64,000 nucleotides of DNA from NCBI RefSeq assembly GCF_021729075.1, contig NZ_JAJSAQ010000007.1, positions 124,001 to 188,000 of the forward strand, written 5' to 3'. The translations under genes were made by a program, and so were the position numbers. How positions within the stretch are numbered: the first letter of the stretch is position 1; the number at the start of each line of letters is the position of its first letter. The notes beneath the pieces are model-generated. The model saw only the letters and a program-made list of their open reading frames with translations. It was not told where the DNA came from and did not search any database. The stretch comes from Microbulbifer guangxiensis (GTDB lineage: Bacteria > Pseudomonadota > Gammaproteobacteria > Pseudomonadales > Cellvibrionaceae). Below, one piece after another: positions 55,758 to 64,000 of the stretch.

Positions 55758-58375
55758 TGTTTCAGTTGTTCTCTCTGGTCGAAATTGGGAATGCCCTGAC
55801 TGAGCATCCGGGTCACCGTGGTGCCAAGGCTGGCGAGTCCCTTGAGCTGGAACTCTATGTAAACACCCTCATCGAACTCAAGCTCCTCGGGGGAGACGAC
55901 GTCTGCCAGGTCGTTGTCCAGGGTCCGGCGCCAGGCCAGCCGTACCATATAACAGCAGCTGTCATATTCGACGCCCGCCACGTATTCCAGTTCCCGATCG
56001 AATGTCAGGTCGTAGTTGGCCCGTGCCAGCAGGGCGGTGGTGGGCGATACCGGCAGCACCATGGAGGCGTCCACCTGGTCAATGGAGCCGCTGATCAGTT
56101 CGCCGTTCAGGTCTAGCACCTCGTTGCGCCGCAGGTAGCGGTAGCCCAGGTTGAACAGGCGGTAGTCATTGTCCAGGTAGCGCAGGCTGACATTGCCGCG
56201 GTTGAGCTCACCCTCGTCGTCATCGTAGATGAGTTCGCTGCTGATGCGCATGGACTGGATCGGGCGACTCTCCAGGCGGGCGGCAAACTCGGAGCGGGGC
56301 GCCTCCTCGACGATCCCGGTCAGGGTGGTCTCGCGGTCTTCCAGGTAGAAGATCTGCCCGCCGCTGAGGGCGAACAGGTCGCGGCCGCTGACCGGGTCGA
56401 TGATGCGCGTGGTCAGACCCAGCGCCACCCGGTCGGTGTCGTCGATGCGGTCATTACCGGTGAAGCGGCTGTCGCGGAACAGCTGGTCGTAGCTGAAGGT
56501 GAACAGCGAGGTATCAAACAGCAGGTCGTTGCCGCCGTCCCCGGGGCTCGTGCTCACATTGGTGAAGTCGCCCTGGTCCGCCTTGGAGCTCACCAGGGTA
56601 AAGAAGCGCGGCTCCAGTGTCTGCACCAGGTCAAAACCGAACACGCTGGCATCGCGCTCGAAAAAGAGCCCGCTATCGAGGGTGAACTGCCCGGCGGAGG
56701 CCTCGGGGCTGTCGCTGGCCTCCGGGTTGAGGAACTGGTCGTCGATCTCGTAACCGAGGTAGCGGGCGGCAATACCGGGGGTGAAATAACCCCACAGCCA
56801 TTGCTTGTCCCACTCCAGTTCGTAGTCCAGGCGCAGGCGGTCCGCATTGACGAAGTTGCGGCTGAGTTCAGTGATGCTGTCCGGGTCACCGACGTCGGCA
56901 ATAAAGCGGATGGTCTGCTCGTCGTCGTGATCCCAGCGGGTGACCTCGTGATCCAGGCTCAGGGCCCAGTCGCCCCAGCGATAGTTGCCGTCGACATCCA
57001 GGCGCGGCAGCTGGCGATAGGTGTCGAACCGGTCCTTGACCAGTTGCTGGTAATCCTGCGCACGCAGGGTCGCAGTCCAGTTCTCGTTGAACAGGCTGAC
57101 ATCAGCGCGCTGGTTCAGGCTGGTTTCCGCCGAGACACTGAGGTTGGCGGTGTCCAGGTCGCGGAAGTAGTCGGGGTCGCTGACCTTGGCATAGTCGATG
57201 TTGGTGCGCCAGAAGGTACCGGCGGTTCCCTGTTGCTCGAAATTGACCAGCCAGCGGTCCTCACCCTTGGCCGGCAGCACCAGGTCTTCGGGAAAGCCCT
57301 GGCGGATCAGGTCCTGGGCATCCTCATCATCACCGCCTTTATCGTCGGGCAGGCCGGCTGCGCGCAGCTCACTGTTGAACAGCTGGCTCAGGTGGCGGAC
57401 CTCGACCTCGGCGCCGGTGCCGCGATACTGGATGTAGCGGGGCACGATGGTGGCGTCCATCTGCGGAGCGATATTCCAGTAGTAGGGAATGGCGACATCC
57501 CAGCCATTTTCGTCACTGTTGCTGATGCTCGGGAACAGCAGGCCGGAGAGGCGTTCGCTGCCCACCGGAAAGCGCAGGTAGGGAAAATAGAACAGTGGCA
57601 CATCCAGGATTTCGAGGCGCACGTTGCGCGCCACGCCCTGGCGCTCGACGTTGTCGATGTGAATCTCGCCACCGCGCATCTGCCAGACCACGTTGCCTGG
57701 CTCACAGCGGGTGTAGTTGCCATTGGTGAGTATCAGCTCGCCACTGGCCTCACGAGAGGCAAAGCTGGCGCTGCCGTGCACGAACTGGTCGTGGATCACG
57801 TAGGTGGCGTCCTCGATCTCAGCCGCCTGGCTGTCAGTCTGGATCTCCGCCGCGCGCCCCCGCACCAGCAGGTTCGGTTCGCGGATCTCGATGGCCCCGC
57901 GCAGTCTTGCCGTGCTCTCGTTGCGGTTGACGTCTACCTGATCCGCAAACAGCTGTCGGTAGCCCTGGGTGACGTGGACGCTGCCACGCAGGCGCGCGGT
58001 GCCGTCGTCCAGCCACTCGGAAGCGTCTGCCGTGGCGCGCAGCGGCGCCGTTTCCGGGGGCAGGTCCGCATCCGGGTAGTCCCGCGGCGGGGATACGAAT
58101 GCGCCGCTGCACGCGGTCGGCCGGGCCGGCTGCATCCCCGGTGGCAACTGCCAGGCCGGCAGCCAGTCGAGGTAGAGGTAGGGGTTATAGTCGGGCGCCG
58201 TCTCCTCGGCCTGCGCCAGCGGCGTCAACGCATCGCGCGGGGCGGCGGTCTCCGCCCACAGGGGACCCGCAACGGCAAGCCCGGCAGCGCCGAGGGCGCC
58301 GAGTCCCAGGGTGCGCGGGCGGGAAATCTGTGCAATCGCCATGGCCAGGCGCTGCCAGCGGGAGGGTTCCAGCAT
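55754..58375 (-). CDS. lptD: LPS-assembly protein LptD
   Basis: This 873-residue outer-membrane barrel inserts lipopolysaccharide with LptE. It has an N-terminal periplasmic OstA/LptA-like domain (LRGSVHVTQGYRQLFAD) and a C-terminal 26-strand barrel. The four cysteines that form the essential disulfides are present: TACSGAF, YTRCEPGN and the pair in YDSCCYMV. The signal region is preceded by a long N-terminal leader. It heads the operon with surA. A leftward TAGAAT about 90 bases upstream (-35 TGTTAA) is a weak promoter candidate. Confidence 0.95.
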   Translation of the reverse strand: MLEPSRWQRLAMAIAQISRPRTLGLGALGAAGLAVAGPLWAETAAPRDALTPLAQAEETAPDYNPYLYLDWLPAWQLPPGMQPARPTACSGAFVSPPRDYPDADLPPETAPLRATADASEWLDDGTARLRGSVHVTQGYRQLFADQVDVNRNESTARLRGAIEIREPNLLVRGRAAEIQTDSQAAEIEDATYVIHDQFVHGSASFASREASGELILTNGNYTRCEPGNVVWQMRGGEIHIDNVERQGVARNVRLEILDVPLFYFPYLRFPVGSERLSGLLFPSISNSDENGWDVAIPYYWNIAPQMDATIVPRYIQYRGTGAEVEVRHLSQLFNSELRAAGLPDDKGGDDEDAQDLIRQGFPEDLVLPAKGEDRWLVNFEQQGTAGTFWRTNIDYAKVSDPDYFRDLDTANLSVSAETSLNQRADVSLFNENWTATLRAQDYQQLVKDRFDTYRQLPRLDVDGNYRWGDWALSLDHEVTRWDHDDEQTIRFIADVGDPDSITELSRNFVNADRLRLDYELEWDKQWLWGYFTPGIAARYLGYEIDDQFLNPEASDSPEASAGQFTLDSGLFFERDASVFGFDLVQTLEPRFFTLVSSKADQGDFTNVSTSPGDGGNDLLFDTSLFTFSYDQLFRDSRFTGNDRIDDTDRVALGLTTRIIDPVSGRDLFALSGGQIFYLEDRETTLTGIVEEAPRSEFAARLESRPIQSMRISSELIYDDDEGELNRGNVSLRYLDNDYRLFNLGYRYLRRNEVLDLNGELISGSIDQVDASMVLPVSPTTALLARANYDLTFDRELEYVAGVEYDSCCYMVRLAWRRTLDNDLADVVSPEELEFDEGVYIEFQLKGLASLGTTVTRMLSQGIPNFDQREQLKQ

Positions 58376-58718
58376 CGGGTGATCGGTTCCGACTGTCGTT
58401 AGTGTTTCTTTCTGGGGGGAGCGCGCTGTCGCGCGCCAAAAAATCAGCCCGCAATTCTACTTGAATGTAGACACCGTTAACACTACGGCCCGAAGTGCAT
58501 GCTGCGAACCTTCGTCGTCGGCCAGAGCGGCTAAACTGAGGGGCCGGAGCCGGGTGCGGTGGCCGAGTTGGCGCCAGATGCAACTTCCACGGCGCTCCGG
58601 TGGTCCAATCCCAAAGTGGACGCGCCGGTCCAGGATATGGCGAAATGGGGGCTTTTGCTGGACGGGGTGCTTGGCCCCGTTACAATGCGGCCCGTAACAG
58701 TTGGAGTAGCGGTGGCTC
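58376..58718. other. Divergent promoter region between lptD and amgK
   Basis: No gene is visible. It holds the opposing promoters for lptD and amgK; the amgK promoter lies at its right end. Confidence 0.5.
58659..58686 (+). promoter_or_regulatory. Candidate promoter of amgK-murU with palindromic spacer
   Basis: -10 TACAAT (58681-58686) with a 16-base spacer to a weak -35 TGGACG (58659-58664). The spacer contains the inverted repeat ACGGGG-tgcttgg-CCCCGT (58662-58680), which could be an operator. Confidence 0.4.
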
Positions 58719-59795
58719 ATGAGTGAGCGTTCGACAGATGCAGTGGATCAGCGGCGCGAGGCGTTGCGTGGCTGGGCCGGGCGCGTGCTCAAAGCCGGCG
58801 ACAGCCTGACGCTGCAGTCGCTGGCGGGGGACGCGGGATTTCGGCGCTACTTCCGCACACTCACTGTTCCCAGTCTGATCGCGGTGGATTCCCCGCCTGC
58901 GCGCACCAACCCGGCCCGCTTTGTCGCGGTCGCGGATTATCTCCGCCGCTATGGCATTCATACGCCCATGGTCAGCGAGGCTGACGTTGAGCACGGCTTT
59001 ATGCTGCTCGAGGACCTGGGCGATTGTCAGCTGCTCAGCATCCTGGACGAGGGCAGCGTCGAAGGCCTGTACGGAGAGGTGTTGAACGAACTGCTGTGCC
59101 TGCAGCAGATACCGCCCTGCGGGGACCTGTTTCCGCAGTACAGCCGCGAGCTGCTGCTGACCGAAATGCGTATCCTGCCGGAATGGCTGGCGGGGCAGCT
59201 GCTCGGCTATTCCCTCGATGAAGAGGAATCCGCTCTGCTGGAGCGTACTTTCGCCCAGCTTCTGGACTCCGCTACGGAGCAACCCCAGGTGCTGGTGCAT
59301 CGGGACTATCACAGCCGCAACCTGATGGTGCGCGACGGAGAGCGCCCTGGCGTGGTGGACTTCCAGGACGCGGTATGGGGGCCGGTTACCTACGATCTGG
59401 TGTCCCTGTTGCGGGACTGCTATATCCGCTGGCCGCGGGAGCGGGTAGAGCGATGGGCGCTCTGCTATGCGGCCACTGCGCAGTCCGCCGGCATCCTGTC
59501 ATCGGTGGATCAGAAGACCTTCCTGCGCTGGTTCGACTGGATGGGGCTGCAGCGCCATATCAAGGTGCTGGGACTGTTCCCGCGCCTGTGGCTGAGGGAT
59601 GGTAAGCCGGGATACCTGCCGGATCTGCCCCTCGTCATCCGCTATACACTTGAGGTGGCTGCGCGCTACCCGGAGATGGCGCCCTTCGCCGACTGGTTCC
59701 GGCAGGCCCTGCTGCCGCGGATCGAGCGACAGAGCTGGTACCGTGACTATCGGACCGCCGGCGAACCGGGCGCTGCACTGCAAAGAATTCCCTGA
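58719..59795 (+). CDS. amgK: N-acetylmuramate/N-acetylglucosamine kinase
   Basis: This 358-residue aminoglycoside-phosphotransferase-like kinase has the catalytic loop VHRDYHSRNLMVRDG and metal-binding VVDFQDAVWGP. Next to murU it fits AmgK, which phosphorylates MurNAc at C1 in peptidoglycan recycling. This pathway bypasses MurA and so lessens fosfomycin sensitivity in Pseudomonas. The murU start overlaps its stop. Confidence 0.9.
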   Translation: MSERSTDAVDQRREALRGWAGRVLKAGDSLTLQSLAGDAGFRRYFRTLTVPSLIAVDSPPARTNPARFVAVADYLRRYGIHTPMVSEADVEHGFMLLEDLGDCQLLSILDEGSVEGLYGEVLNELLCLQQIPPCGDLFPQYSRELLLTEMRILPEWLAGQLLGYSLDEEESALLERTFAQLLDSATEQPQVLVHRDYHSRNLMVRDGERPGVVDFQDAVWGPVTYDLVSLLRDCYIRWPRERVERWALCYAATAQSAGILSSVDQKTFLRWFDWMGLQRHIKVLGLFPRLWLRDGKPGYLPDLPLVIRYTLEVAARYPEMAPFADWFRQALLPRIERQSWYRDYRTAGEPGAALQRIP

Positions 59796-60499
59796 TGACC
59801 GCTGACGACAACACACAGATCCCGACGGCGATGGTGCTGGCGGCCGGTTTCGGCAAGCGCATGCGCCCGCTCACCGACCAGACCCCGAAGCCACTGCTGC
59901 AGGTGGCGGGCAAACCCCTGATCGAGCATGCCCTCGAGCGCCTCGTCGCCATCGGGGTGCGCCGGGTGGTGATCAACCTGGGCCACCTGGGGGAGAAGAT
60001 CCGGGCACGGCTCGGCAATGGCGAGCGCTGGGGGCTGGATATCCGCTACTCGGTCGAGGTGGAACCCCTGGAAACCGCTGGCGGCATCATCAAGGCATTG
60101 CCGCTGCTGGGCGACGCCCCCTTTCTGGTGGTCAACGGTGATGTCTGGTGTGACTTCGATCTTTCCAGCTGGCTACGGCGTCCCCTGCCGGAATCCTGTC
60201 CCGGGCGGCTGCTGATGGTGCCGAACCCGCCCCACAATCCGGACGGGGACTTCGGGATCGACGACGGGCTGCTTTCTGGTACCGCGACACCCCGCTATAC
60301 GTTTTCCGGCATCAGCTGGCTGCGCCCGGAGATGCTGACCGATTACCCGAAGGTCCGTCCCTGCTTCGGGCTCGGTGAGATCTTTGTCTACAACCAGGGG
60401 CACCTGCAGGCGGAGCTGTTTGAGGGTGACTGGTGTGACGTGGGCACACCGGAGCGGCTGCAGCGCCTGGATGCGCGCCTGCGCGGCAGTGTGGCCTGA
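59795..60499 (+). CDS. murU: N-acetylmuramate alpha-1-phosphate uridylyltransferase
   Basis: This 234-residue nucleotidyltransferase has the signature MVLAAGFGKRMRPLTDQTPK (residues 13-32), then PLLQVAGKPLIEHALERL, and VNGDVWCDFD as the metal-binding segment. It makes UDP-MurNAc from MurNAc-1-phosphate supplied by AmgK. It is coupled to amgK and followed by rpe after 75 bases. Confidence 0.92.
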   Translation: MTADDNTQIPTAMVLAAGFGKRMRPLTDQTPKPLLQVAGKPLIEHALERLVAIGVRRVVINLGHLGEKIRARLGNGERWGLDIRYSVEVEPLETAGGIIKALPLLGDAPFLVVNGDVWCDFDLSSWLRRPLPESCPGRLLMVPNPPHNPDGDFGIDDGLLSGTATPRYTFSGISWLRPEMLTDYPKVRPCFGLGEIFVYNQGHLQAELFEGDWCDVGTPERLQRLDARLRGSVA

Positions 60500-60574
60500 A
60501 GTCGGCGGCAGTTTTCCGGTACACTCCCGGCTCCAAGCCCCTGCCAGGGGCATCATGCACTGGGAATACTGCTC

Positions 60575-61240
60575 ATGACGGATTTCAAGATTGCCCCCTC
60601 CATTCTCTCCGCCAACTTCGCCCGCCTCGGTGAGGAAGTGGACGCTGTGCTGGAAGCCGGCGCCGACTGGGTGCATTTCGATGTGATGGACAATCACTAC
60701 GTTCCCAATCTCACCATCGGCCCCATGGTGTGCCAGGCCCTGCGCAAGCACGGCGTCAAGGCGCCCATCGATGTGCACCTGATGGTGGAGCCGGTGGACG
60801 AGATGATCCGCATGTTTGCCGATGCCGGTGCCACCTACATCACTTTCCATCCGGAAGCTTCACGCCATGTGGACCGCTCCCTGCAGCTGATCCAGAGCCT
60901 GGGCTGTAAGGCGGGACTGGTACTCAACCCGGCCACGGGCCTGGATTCGGTCCGTTACGTGATGGACAAGCTGGACATGCTGTTGCTGATGTCCGTGAAC
61001 CCCGGCTTCGGCGGCCAGAAGTTTATCCCCGCCACCCTGTGCAAGCTGAGGGAGGCACGCAAGCTGATCGATGACTCCGGCCTGGATATCCGCCTGGAGA
61101 TCGACGGCGGCGTGACCCGCAGCAATATCGCCGAAATCGCCGCTGCTGGAGCAGATACCTTCGTCGCCGGTTCCGCTATCTTCAATGCGGATGACTACGG
61201 GGAAGTAATCTCGGCCATGCGCGCGGCGCTGGAAAATTAG
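60575..61240 (+). CDS. rpe: Ribulose-phosphate 3-epimerase
   Basis: This 221-residue TIM-barrel epimerase of the pentose phosphate pathway opens [18 protein letters not shown] and has [15 protein letters not shown] and [22 protein letters not shown] and the closing [11 protein letters not shown] follow. The phosphoglycolate phosphatase gene gph that often follows rpe in relatives is absent; the next gene is trpE. Confidence 0.96.
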   Translation: MTDFKIAPSILSANFARLGEEVDAVLEAGADWVHFDVMDNHYVPNLTIGPMVCQALRKHGVKAPIDVHLMVEPVDEMIRMFADAGATYITFHPEASRHVDRSLQLIQSLGCKAGLVLNPATGLDSVRYVMDKLDMLLLMSVNPGFGGQKFIPATLCKLREARKLIDDSGLDIRLEIDGGVTRSNIAEIAAAGADTFVAGSAIFNADDYGEVISAMRAALEN

Positions 61241-61333
61241 TTTTCTGTCCTAGGGCCCGGTGGCGGCAGTCGTGTGCTTGTCCGCCCGGGGCTGGCTTTG
61301 TAAACTTGGCGGCTCGTAAAACGAGGCAGTCCC

Positions 61334-61381
61334 GTGAACCCACTCGTCCCCCACATCAGCAGCTGGCGATGGCGCCGCTGA
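61334..61381 (+). CDS. trpL: Candidate trp leader peptide
   Basis: A GTG-started frame of 15 codons encodes MNPLVPHISSWRWRR, with two Trp codons (61364 and 61370) separated by one Arg codon, as in attenuation leaders. GAGG lies seven bases upstream. The Trp codons sit inside a small stem (AGC-t-GGCG / CGCC-GCT, 61361-61379). Alternative pairings can form further on: GCGGCTCG (61309-61316) with CGAGCCGC (61406-61413), and GCCCGC (61391-61396) with GCGGGC (61421-61426). I found no clear U-tract terminator before trpE, so the mechanism is unproven. Confidence 0.5.
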   Translation: MNPLVPHISSWRWRR

Positions 61382-61506
61382 CCCGCTGAGGCCCGCACGA
61401 ACGAGCGAGCCGCTTTCCCCGCGGGCGGAGTCTGTCTGGACCGTCCGTGTTGCAAATACCCCAGGGTATTACTTCGGTAAGAACTACCAGAGCATCCGGA
61501 GTCGTC

Positions 61507-63018
61507 ATGACACCCAGCGAATACAGTCAACTTGCGTCCGCGGGCTACAACCGAATTCCCCTCGTGCGGCGCGTGCTGGCGGACATCGAAACACCGCTTT
61601 CCACCTATCTGAAGCTGGCGGCCGGGCGCCACAGCTACCTGTTGGAATCCGTGCAGGGCGGTGAGAAGTGGGGGCGCTATTCCATCATCGGCCTGCCGGC
61701 GCGCACCCTGCTGAAAGTGCGTGGGCACGAGGTGACCGTAGAGACTGATGGTCAGGTTACCGAGCAGCATGAGAGTCCGGACCCGCTGGCCTTCGTGGAA
61801 GAATTCCAGCAGCGCTACCGGGTGCCGGAAATCGAGGGGCTGCCGCGCTTCAATGGCGGGCTGGTGGGCTATTTCGGCTATGACTGCGTGCGCTACATCG
61901 AGCCGCGCCTGGCCGATTCGGCGCCGCCGGATACCCTCGGCACCCCGGATATCCTGCTGATGGTGAGTGACGAGCTGGTGGTATTCGACAACCTGGCCGG
62001 TGCGGTGATCTTTATCGTGCATGCCAATCCGGAACTGGATGGCGATTTCGAGCGCGCCCAGCAGCGCCTCGACGCGCTGGTGGCAAAGCTCGCCCAGCCA
62101 TTGCCGGACACGGTGCCGCTGGACCTGGATGGGGCGGGGCTCGACGAGAGTGCTTTCCGCTCCCACTTCGGCGAGGCCGAATTCAAGCACGGTGTGGACA
62201 GGGTCAAGGAGTACATCCTTGCCGGCGACGTGATGCAGGTGGTGCCGTCACAGCGGCTGTCGGCGCCGTTTGCGGCGCCGCCGCTGAACCTTTACCGGGC
62301 ACTGCGCAGCCTCAACCCGTCCCCCTATATGTATTTCCTCGACCTTGGCGATCATCAGGTGGTGGGTTCCAGCCCGGAGATCCTGGTGCACCTGGAAGAG
62401 GGTGACATGACCGTGCGCCCGCTTGCCGGCACCCGCCGTCGCGGTGCCACCGAGGCAGAGGACGAGGCGCTGGAACGGGAGTTGCTCGCCGATCCGAAGG
62501 AGATCGCCGAGCACCTGATGCTGATTGACCTGGGGCGCAATGATGTCGGGCGCGTGGCCGAGACCGGCAGTGTGAAAGTGACCGAGCAGATGGTGGTGGA
62601 GCGCTACTCCCACGTGATGCACATTACCTCCAATGTCACCGGGCGCCTCAAGGCGGGCCTCTCCGGTATCGACGCCCTGCGCGCGGCGCTGCCTGCGGGC
62701 ACACTCTCCGGTGCCCCCAAGATCCGCGCGATGGAGATCATCGACGAGCTGGAGCCAGAGAAGCGGGGCATCTATGGCGGCGCGGTGGGCTACCTGGCCT
62801 GGAACGGCAATATGGATACGGCCATCGCCATCCGTACTGCAGTGATCAAGGACGGCCAGGTTTTCGTCCAGGCCGGCGCAGGCCTGGTGGCGGACTCGGA
62901 TCCGCAGGCGGAGTGGGACGAGACAATGAACAAAGCCCGGGCCCTGTTCCGGGCTACGGCCATGGCCACCGCCGACAGTGCGCGGCGCGGGCAGTTTGAG
63001 GTAGAGCATCATGAGTGA
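61507..63018 (+). CDS. trpE: Anthranilate synthase component I
   Basis: This enzyme of about 503 residues begins [19 protein letters not shown]. It has the feedback-site region ([15 protein letters not shown]) and the chorismate-binding signatures [36 protein letters not shown] and [10 protein letters not shown]. It makes anthranilate with TrpG. The ATG at 61507 opens the conserved N-terminus; earlier in-frame codons are leader sequence. The next gene, an ion channel, starts eight bases before its stop. Confidence 0.96.
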   Translation: MTPSEYSQLASAGYNRIPLVRRVLADIETPLSTYLKLAAGRHSYLLESVQGGEKWGRYSIIGLPARTLLKVRGHEVTVETDGQVTEQHESPDPLAFVEEFQQRYRVPEIEGLPRFNGGLVGYFGYDCVRYIEPRLADSAPPDTLGTPDILLMVSDELVVFDNLAGAVIFIVHANPELDGDFERAQQRLDALVAKLAQPLPDTVPLDLDGAGLDESAFRSHFGEAEFKHGVDRVKEYILAGDVMQVVPSQRLSAPFAAPPLNLYRALRSLNPSPYMYFLDLGDHQVVGSSPEILVHLEEGDMTVRPLAGTRRRGATEAEDEALERELLADPKEIAEHLMLIDLGRNDVGRVAETGSVKVTEQMVVERYSHVMHITSNVTGRLKAGLSGIDALRAALPAGTLSGAPKIRAMEIIDELEPEKRGIYGGAVGYLAWNGNMDTAIAIRTAVIKDGQVFVQAGAGLVADSDPQAEWDETMNKARALFRATAMATADSARRGQFEVEHHE

Positions 63019-63883
63019 AGTATCGGCGCGGCCGATGTTGTCGCTGGCGGAATTGTGCCAGCGGGTTGTCGCAGCCCCTCTGTTCAATCAGGTGATCATC
63101 GGTCTGATCCTGCTGAACGGCGTTGCCATCGGTCTGGAGACTTCCGCCTGGGTCACCGAGCGCTTCGGCGATCTGTTACATGGGGTCAACCAGTTGATCC
63201 TCGCCGCTTTCGTGGTGGAGGCGCTGGTGAAGATGGCGGCCCACGGCAACCGGCCCTGGCGCTATTTCGCCAGTGGCTGGAACTGTTTCGATTTCACCAT
63301 CATCGCCCTGAGCCTGATACCCGCGGCGGGGCCGCTGGCCACGGTAGCGCGTCTGGTGCGGGTGCTACGGGTATTGCGCCTGGTATCCGCTTTCCCGGAG
63401 TTGCGCCTGCTGGTGGATACCCTGCTGCGGAGCCTGCCCAGCATGTTCCATATTGCGCTGCTGATGGGGATCATCTTTTATATATATGGTGTTGCTGGTT
63501 ACTTCCTTTTCCATGAGACGGATCCGACCCACTGGCGTAGCTTGCCGATTGCCCTGTTGAGCCTGTTTCGCATTGTCACGTTCGAAGACTGGACCGACAT
63601 CATGTACACCGCCATGGAGGCGATGCCCTGGGCGTGGGTGTATTTTGTGAGCTTCGTGGTCATGGGAGCCTTCGTGATGATCAACCTGTTCATCGGGGTG
63701 GTACTGAACAATCTTGAGGAGGCAAAGTTGCGCCGGCTGGACGAGCTGCAGCTGCCCCCGAGCCAGACCGAAATACTCCGTGAACTGCGCGCTACCCAGG
63801 AAGCGCTGGCCCGCCTGCAGAAGCGGATGCAGGACATTCCGGCCCCGGTGGCCGACAAGACGCCCGGAGGAACCGCGTCATGA
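63011..63883 (+). CDS. Voltage-gated-type ion transport protein (six-TM channel)
   Basis: This 290-residue single-domain channel resembles the bacterial Nav/Cav group. Six membrane helices are predicted; the S4 helix carries spaced arginines ([17 protein letters not shown]). The pore loop reads [14 protein letters not shown], a filter TFEDW that differs from the usual bacterial sodium filter TLESW and recalls calcium-channel filters. S6 ends [19 protein letters not shown] and a C-terminal coiled coil (residues 250-280) probably tetramerises. It overlaps trpE by 8 bases and trpG by 4, so it is translated in the trp operon. Ion selectivity is not provable by eye. Confidence 0.85.
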   Translation: MSEVSARPMLSLAELCQRVVAAPLFNQVIIGLILLNGVAIGLETSAWVTERFGDLLHGVNQLILAAFVVEALVKMAAHGNRPWRYFASGWNCFDFTIIALSLIPAAGPLATVARLVRVLRVLRLVSAFPELRLLVDTLLRSLPSMFHIALLMGIIFYIYGVAGYFLFHETDPTHWRSLPIALLSLFRIVTFEDWTDIMYTAMEAMPWAWVYFVSFVVMGAFVMINLFIGVVLNNLEEAKLRRLDELQLPPSQTEILRELRATQEALARLQKRMQDIPAPVADKTPGGTAS

Positions 63884-64000
63884 TTCTGATGATCGACAAC
63901 TACGACTCCTTTACCTGGAACGTGGTGCAGTACATGGCCGAGCTGGGTGCGGACGTGCAAGTGAAGCGTAACGACGAGATTTCCGTGGAGGAGATCGAGG
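63880..64000 (+). CDS. trpG: Anthranilate synthase component II, 5' part
   Basis: The gene is cut by the window edge. The visible start reads [20 protein letters not shown], the beginning of the glutamine amidotransferase subunit TrpG/PabA. Its ATG overlaps the channel stop (ATGA), and GGAGG lies seven bases upstream. Confidence 0.9.
   Translation, partial: MILMIDNYDSFTWNVVQYMAELGADVQVKRNDEISVEEIE

Noticed and set aside
56801-58402. Rightward frame of 533 codons across lptD
   Set aside because: Antisense shadow; lptD has all four conserved cysteines in the other frame.

Overview
The window is about 60% GC gammaproteobacterial chromosome. Gene content and order suggest a marine relative of the Cellvibrio/Saccharophagus/Microbulbifer group. 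The best pointers are a fused BioH-BioC protein, a dense macromolecular-synthesis cluster (tsaD / rpsU-dnaG-rpoD), an lptD-surA-pdxA-rsmA-apaH operon next to amgK-murU, and complete leucine-catabolic and biotin genes. The genus is an inference. The window is core chromosome apart from one AT-richer patch at about 29.3-31.8 kb.

Layout. 0-5 kb: end of a liu leucine-degradation operon (liuC-liuD-liuE) and a YdgA-like protein. 5-9 kb: small membrane proteins, a protein with histidine-kinase and Hpt-like remnants, an AlaE-type alanine exporter and a FabH-like ketosynthase. 9-15.3 kb: comF divergent from bioB-bioF-bioHC, an L,D-transpeptidase, then bioD; a BirA-like operator lies between comF and bioB. 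15.4-18.7 kb: acyl-CoA dehydrogenase behind a PsrA-like operator, a DUF3094 protein, a nitroreductase with an iodotyrosine-deiodinase-like lid, and an EVE protein. 18.9-28.3 kb: LytS/LytR-type two-component pair, a secreted protein, an MscS channel, a rhomboid protease, a zinc-finger/membrane/TPR protein and peptidase B. 28.4-31.8 kb: a decayed DUF3667 gene, DUF805, then a low-GC stretch with a cupin, a secreted Rid-like protein, an unknown secreted protein and a start-less reading frame, ending at the 3' end of a tRNA(CAU). 32-43 kb: outer-membrane barrel, dgkA, rpoD, dnaG, yqeY, rpsU, tsaD, folB, folK, folM, cca. 43-49 kb: a candidate small RNA or leader transcript, an HTH/receiver regulator, and the SpoVR-YeaH-PrkA stress triad. 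49-60.5 kb: galE, a CapA-like protein, the lptD operon, amgK-murU. 60.5-64 kb: rpe, a candidate trp leader peptide, trpE, an ion-channel gene and the start of trpG.

How the genes fit together. LiuD needs biotin, whose synthesis is encoded 9 kb away under probable BirA control. lptD/surA, amgK/murU and the L,D-transpeptidase serve the envelope. folB/folK/folM supply pterins. The most unusual points are the voltage-gated-type channel overlapping both trpE and trpG, the candidate trp attenuation leader, the BirA-like operator that covers the comF start codon, the promoter-to-terminator unit at 43 kb, and the tRNA-flanked patch with decayed genes. All assignments were made by eye from motifs; no database search was run.
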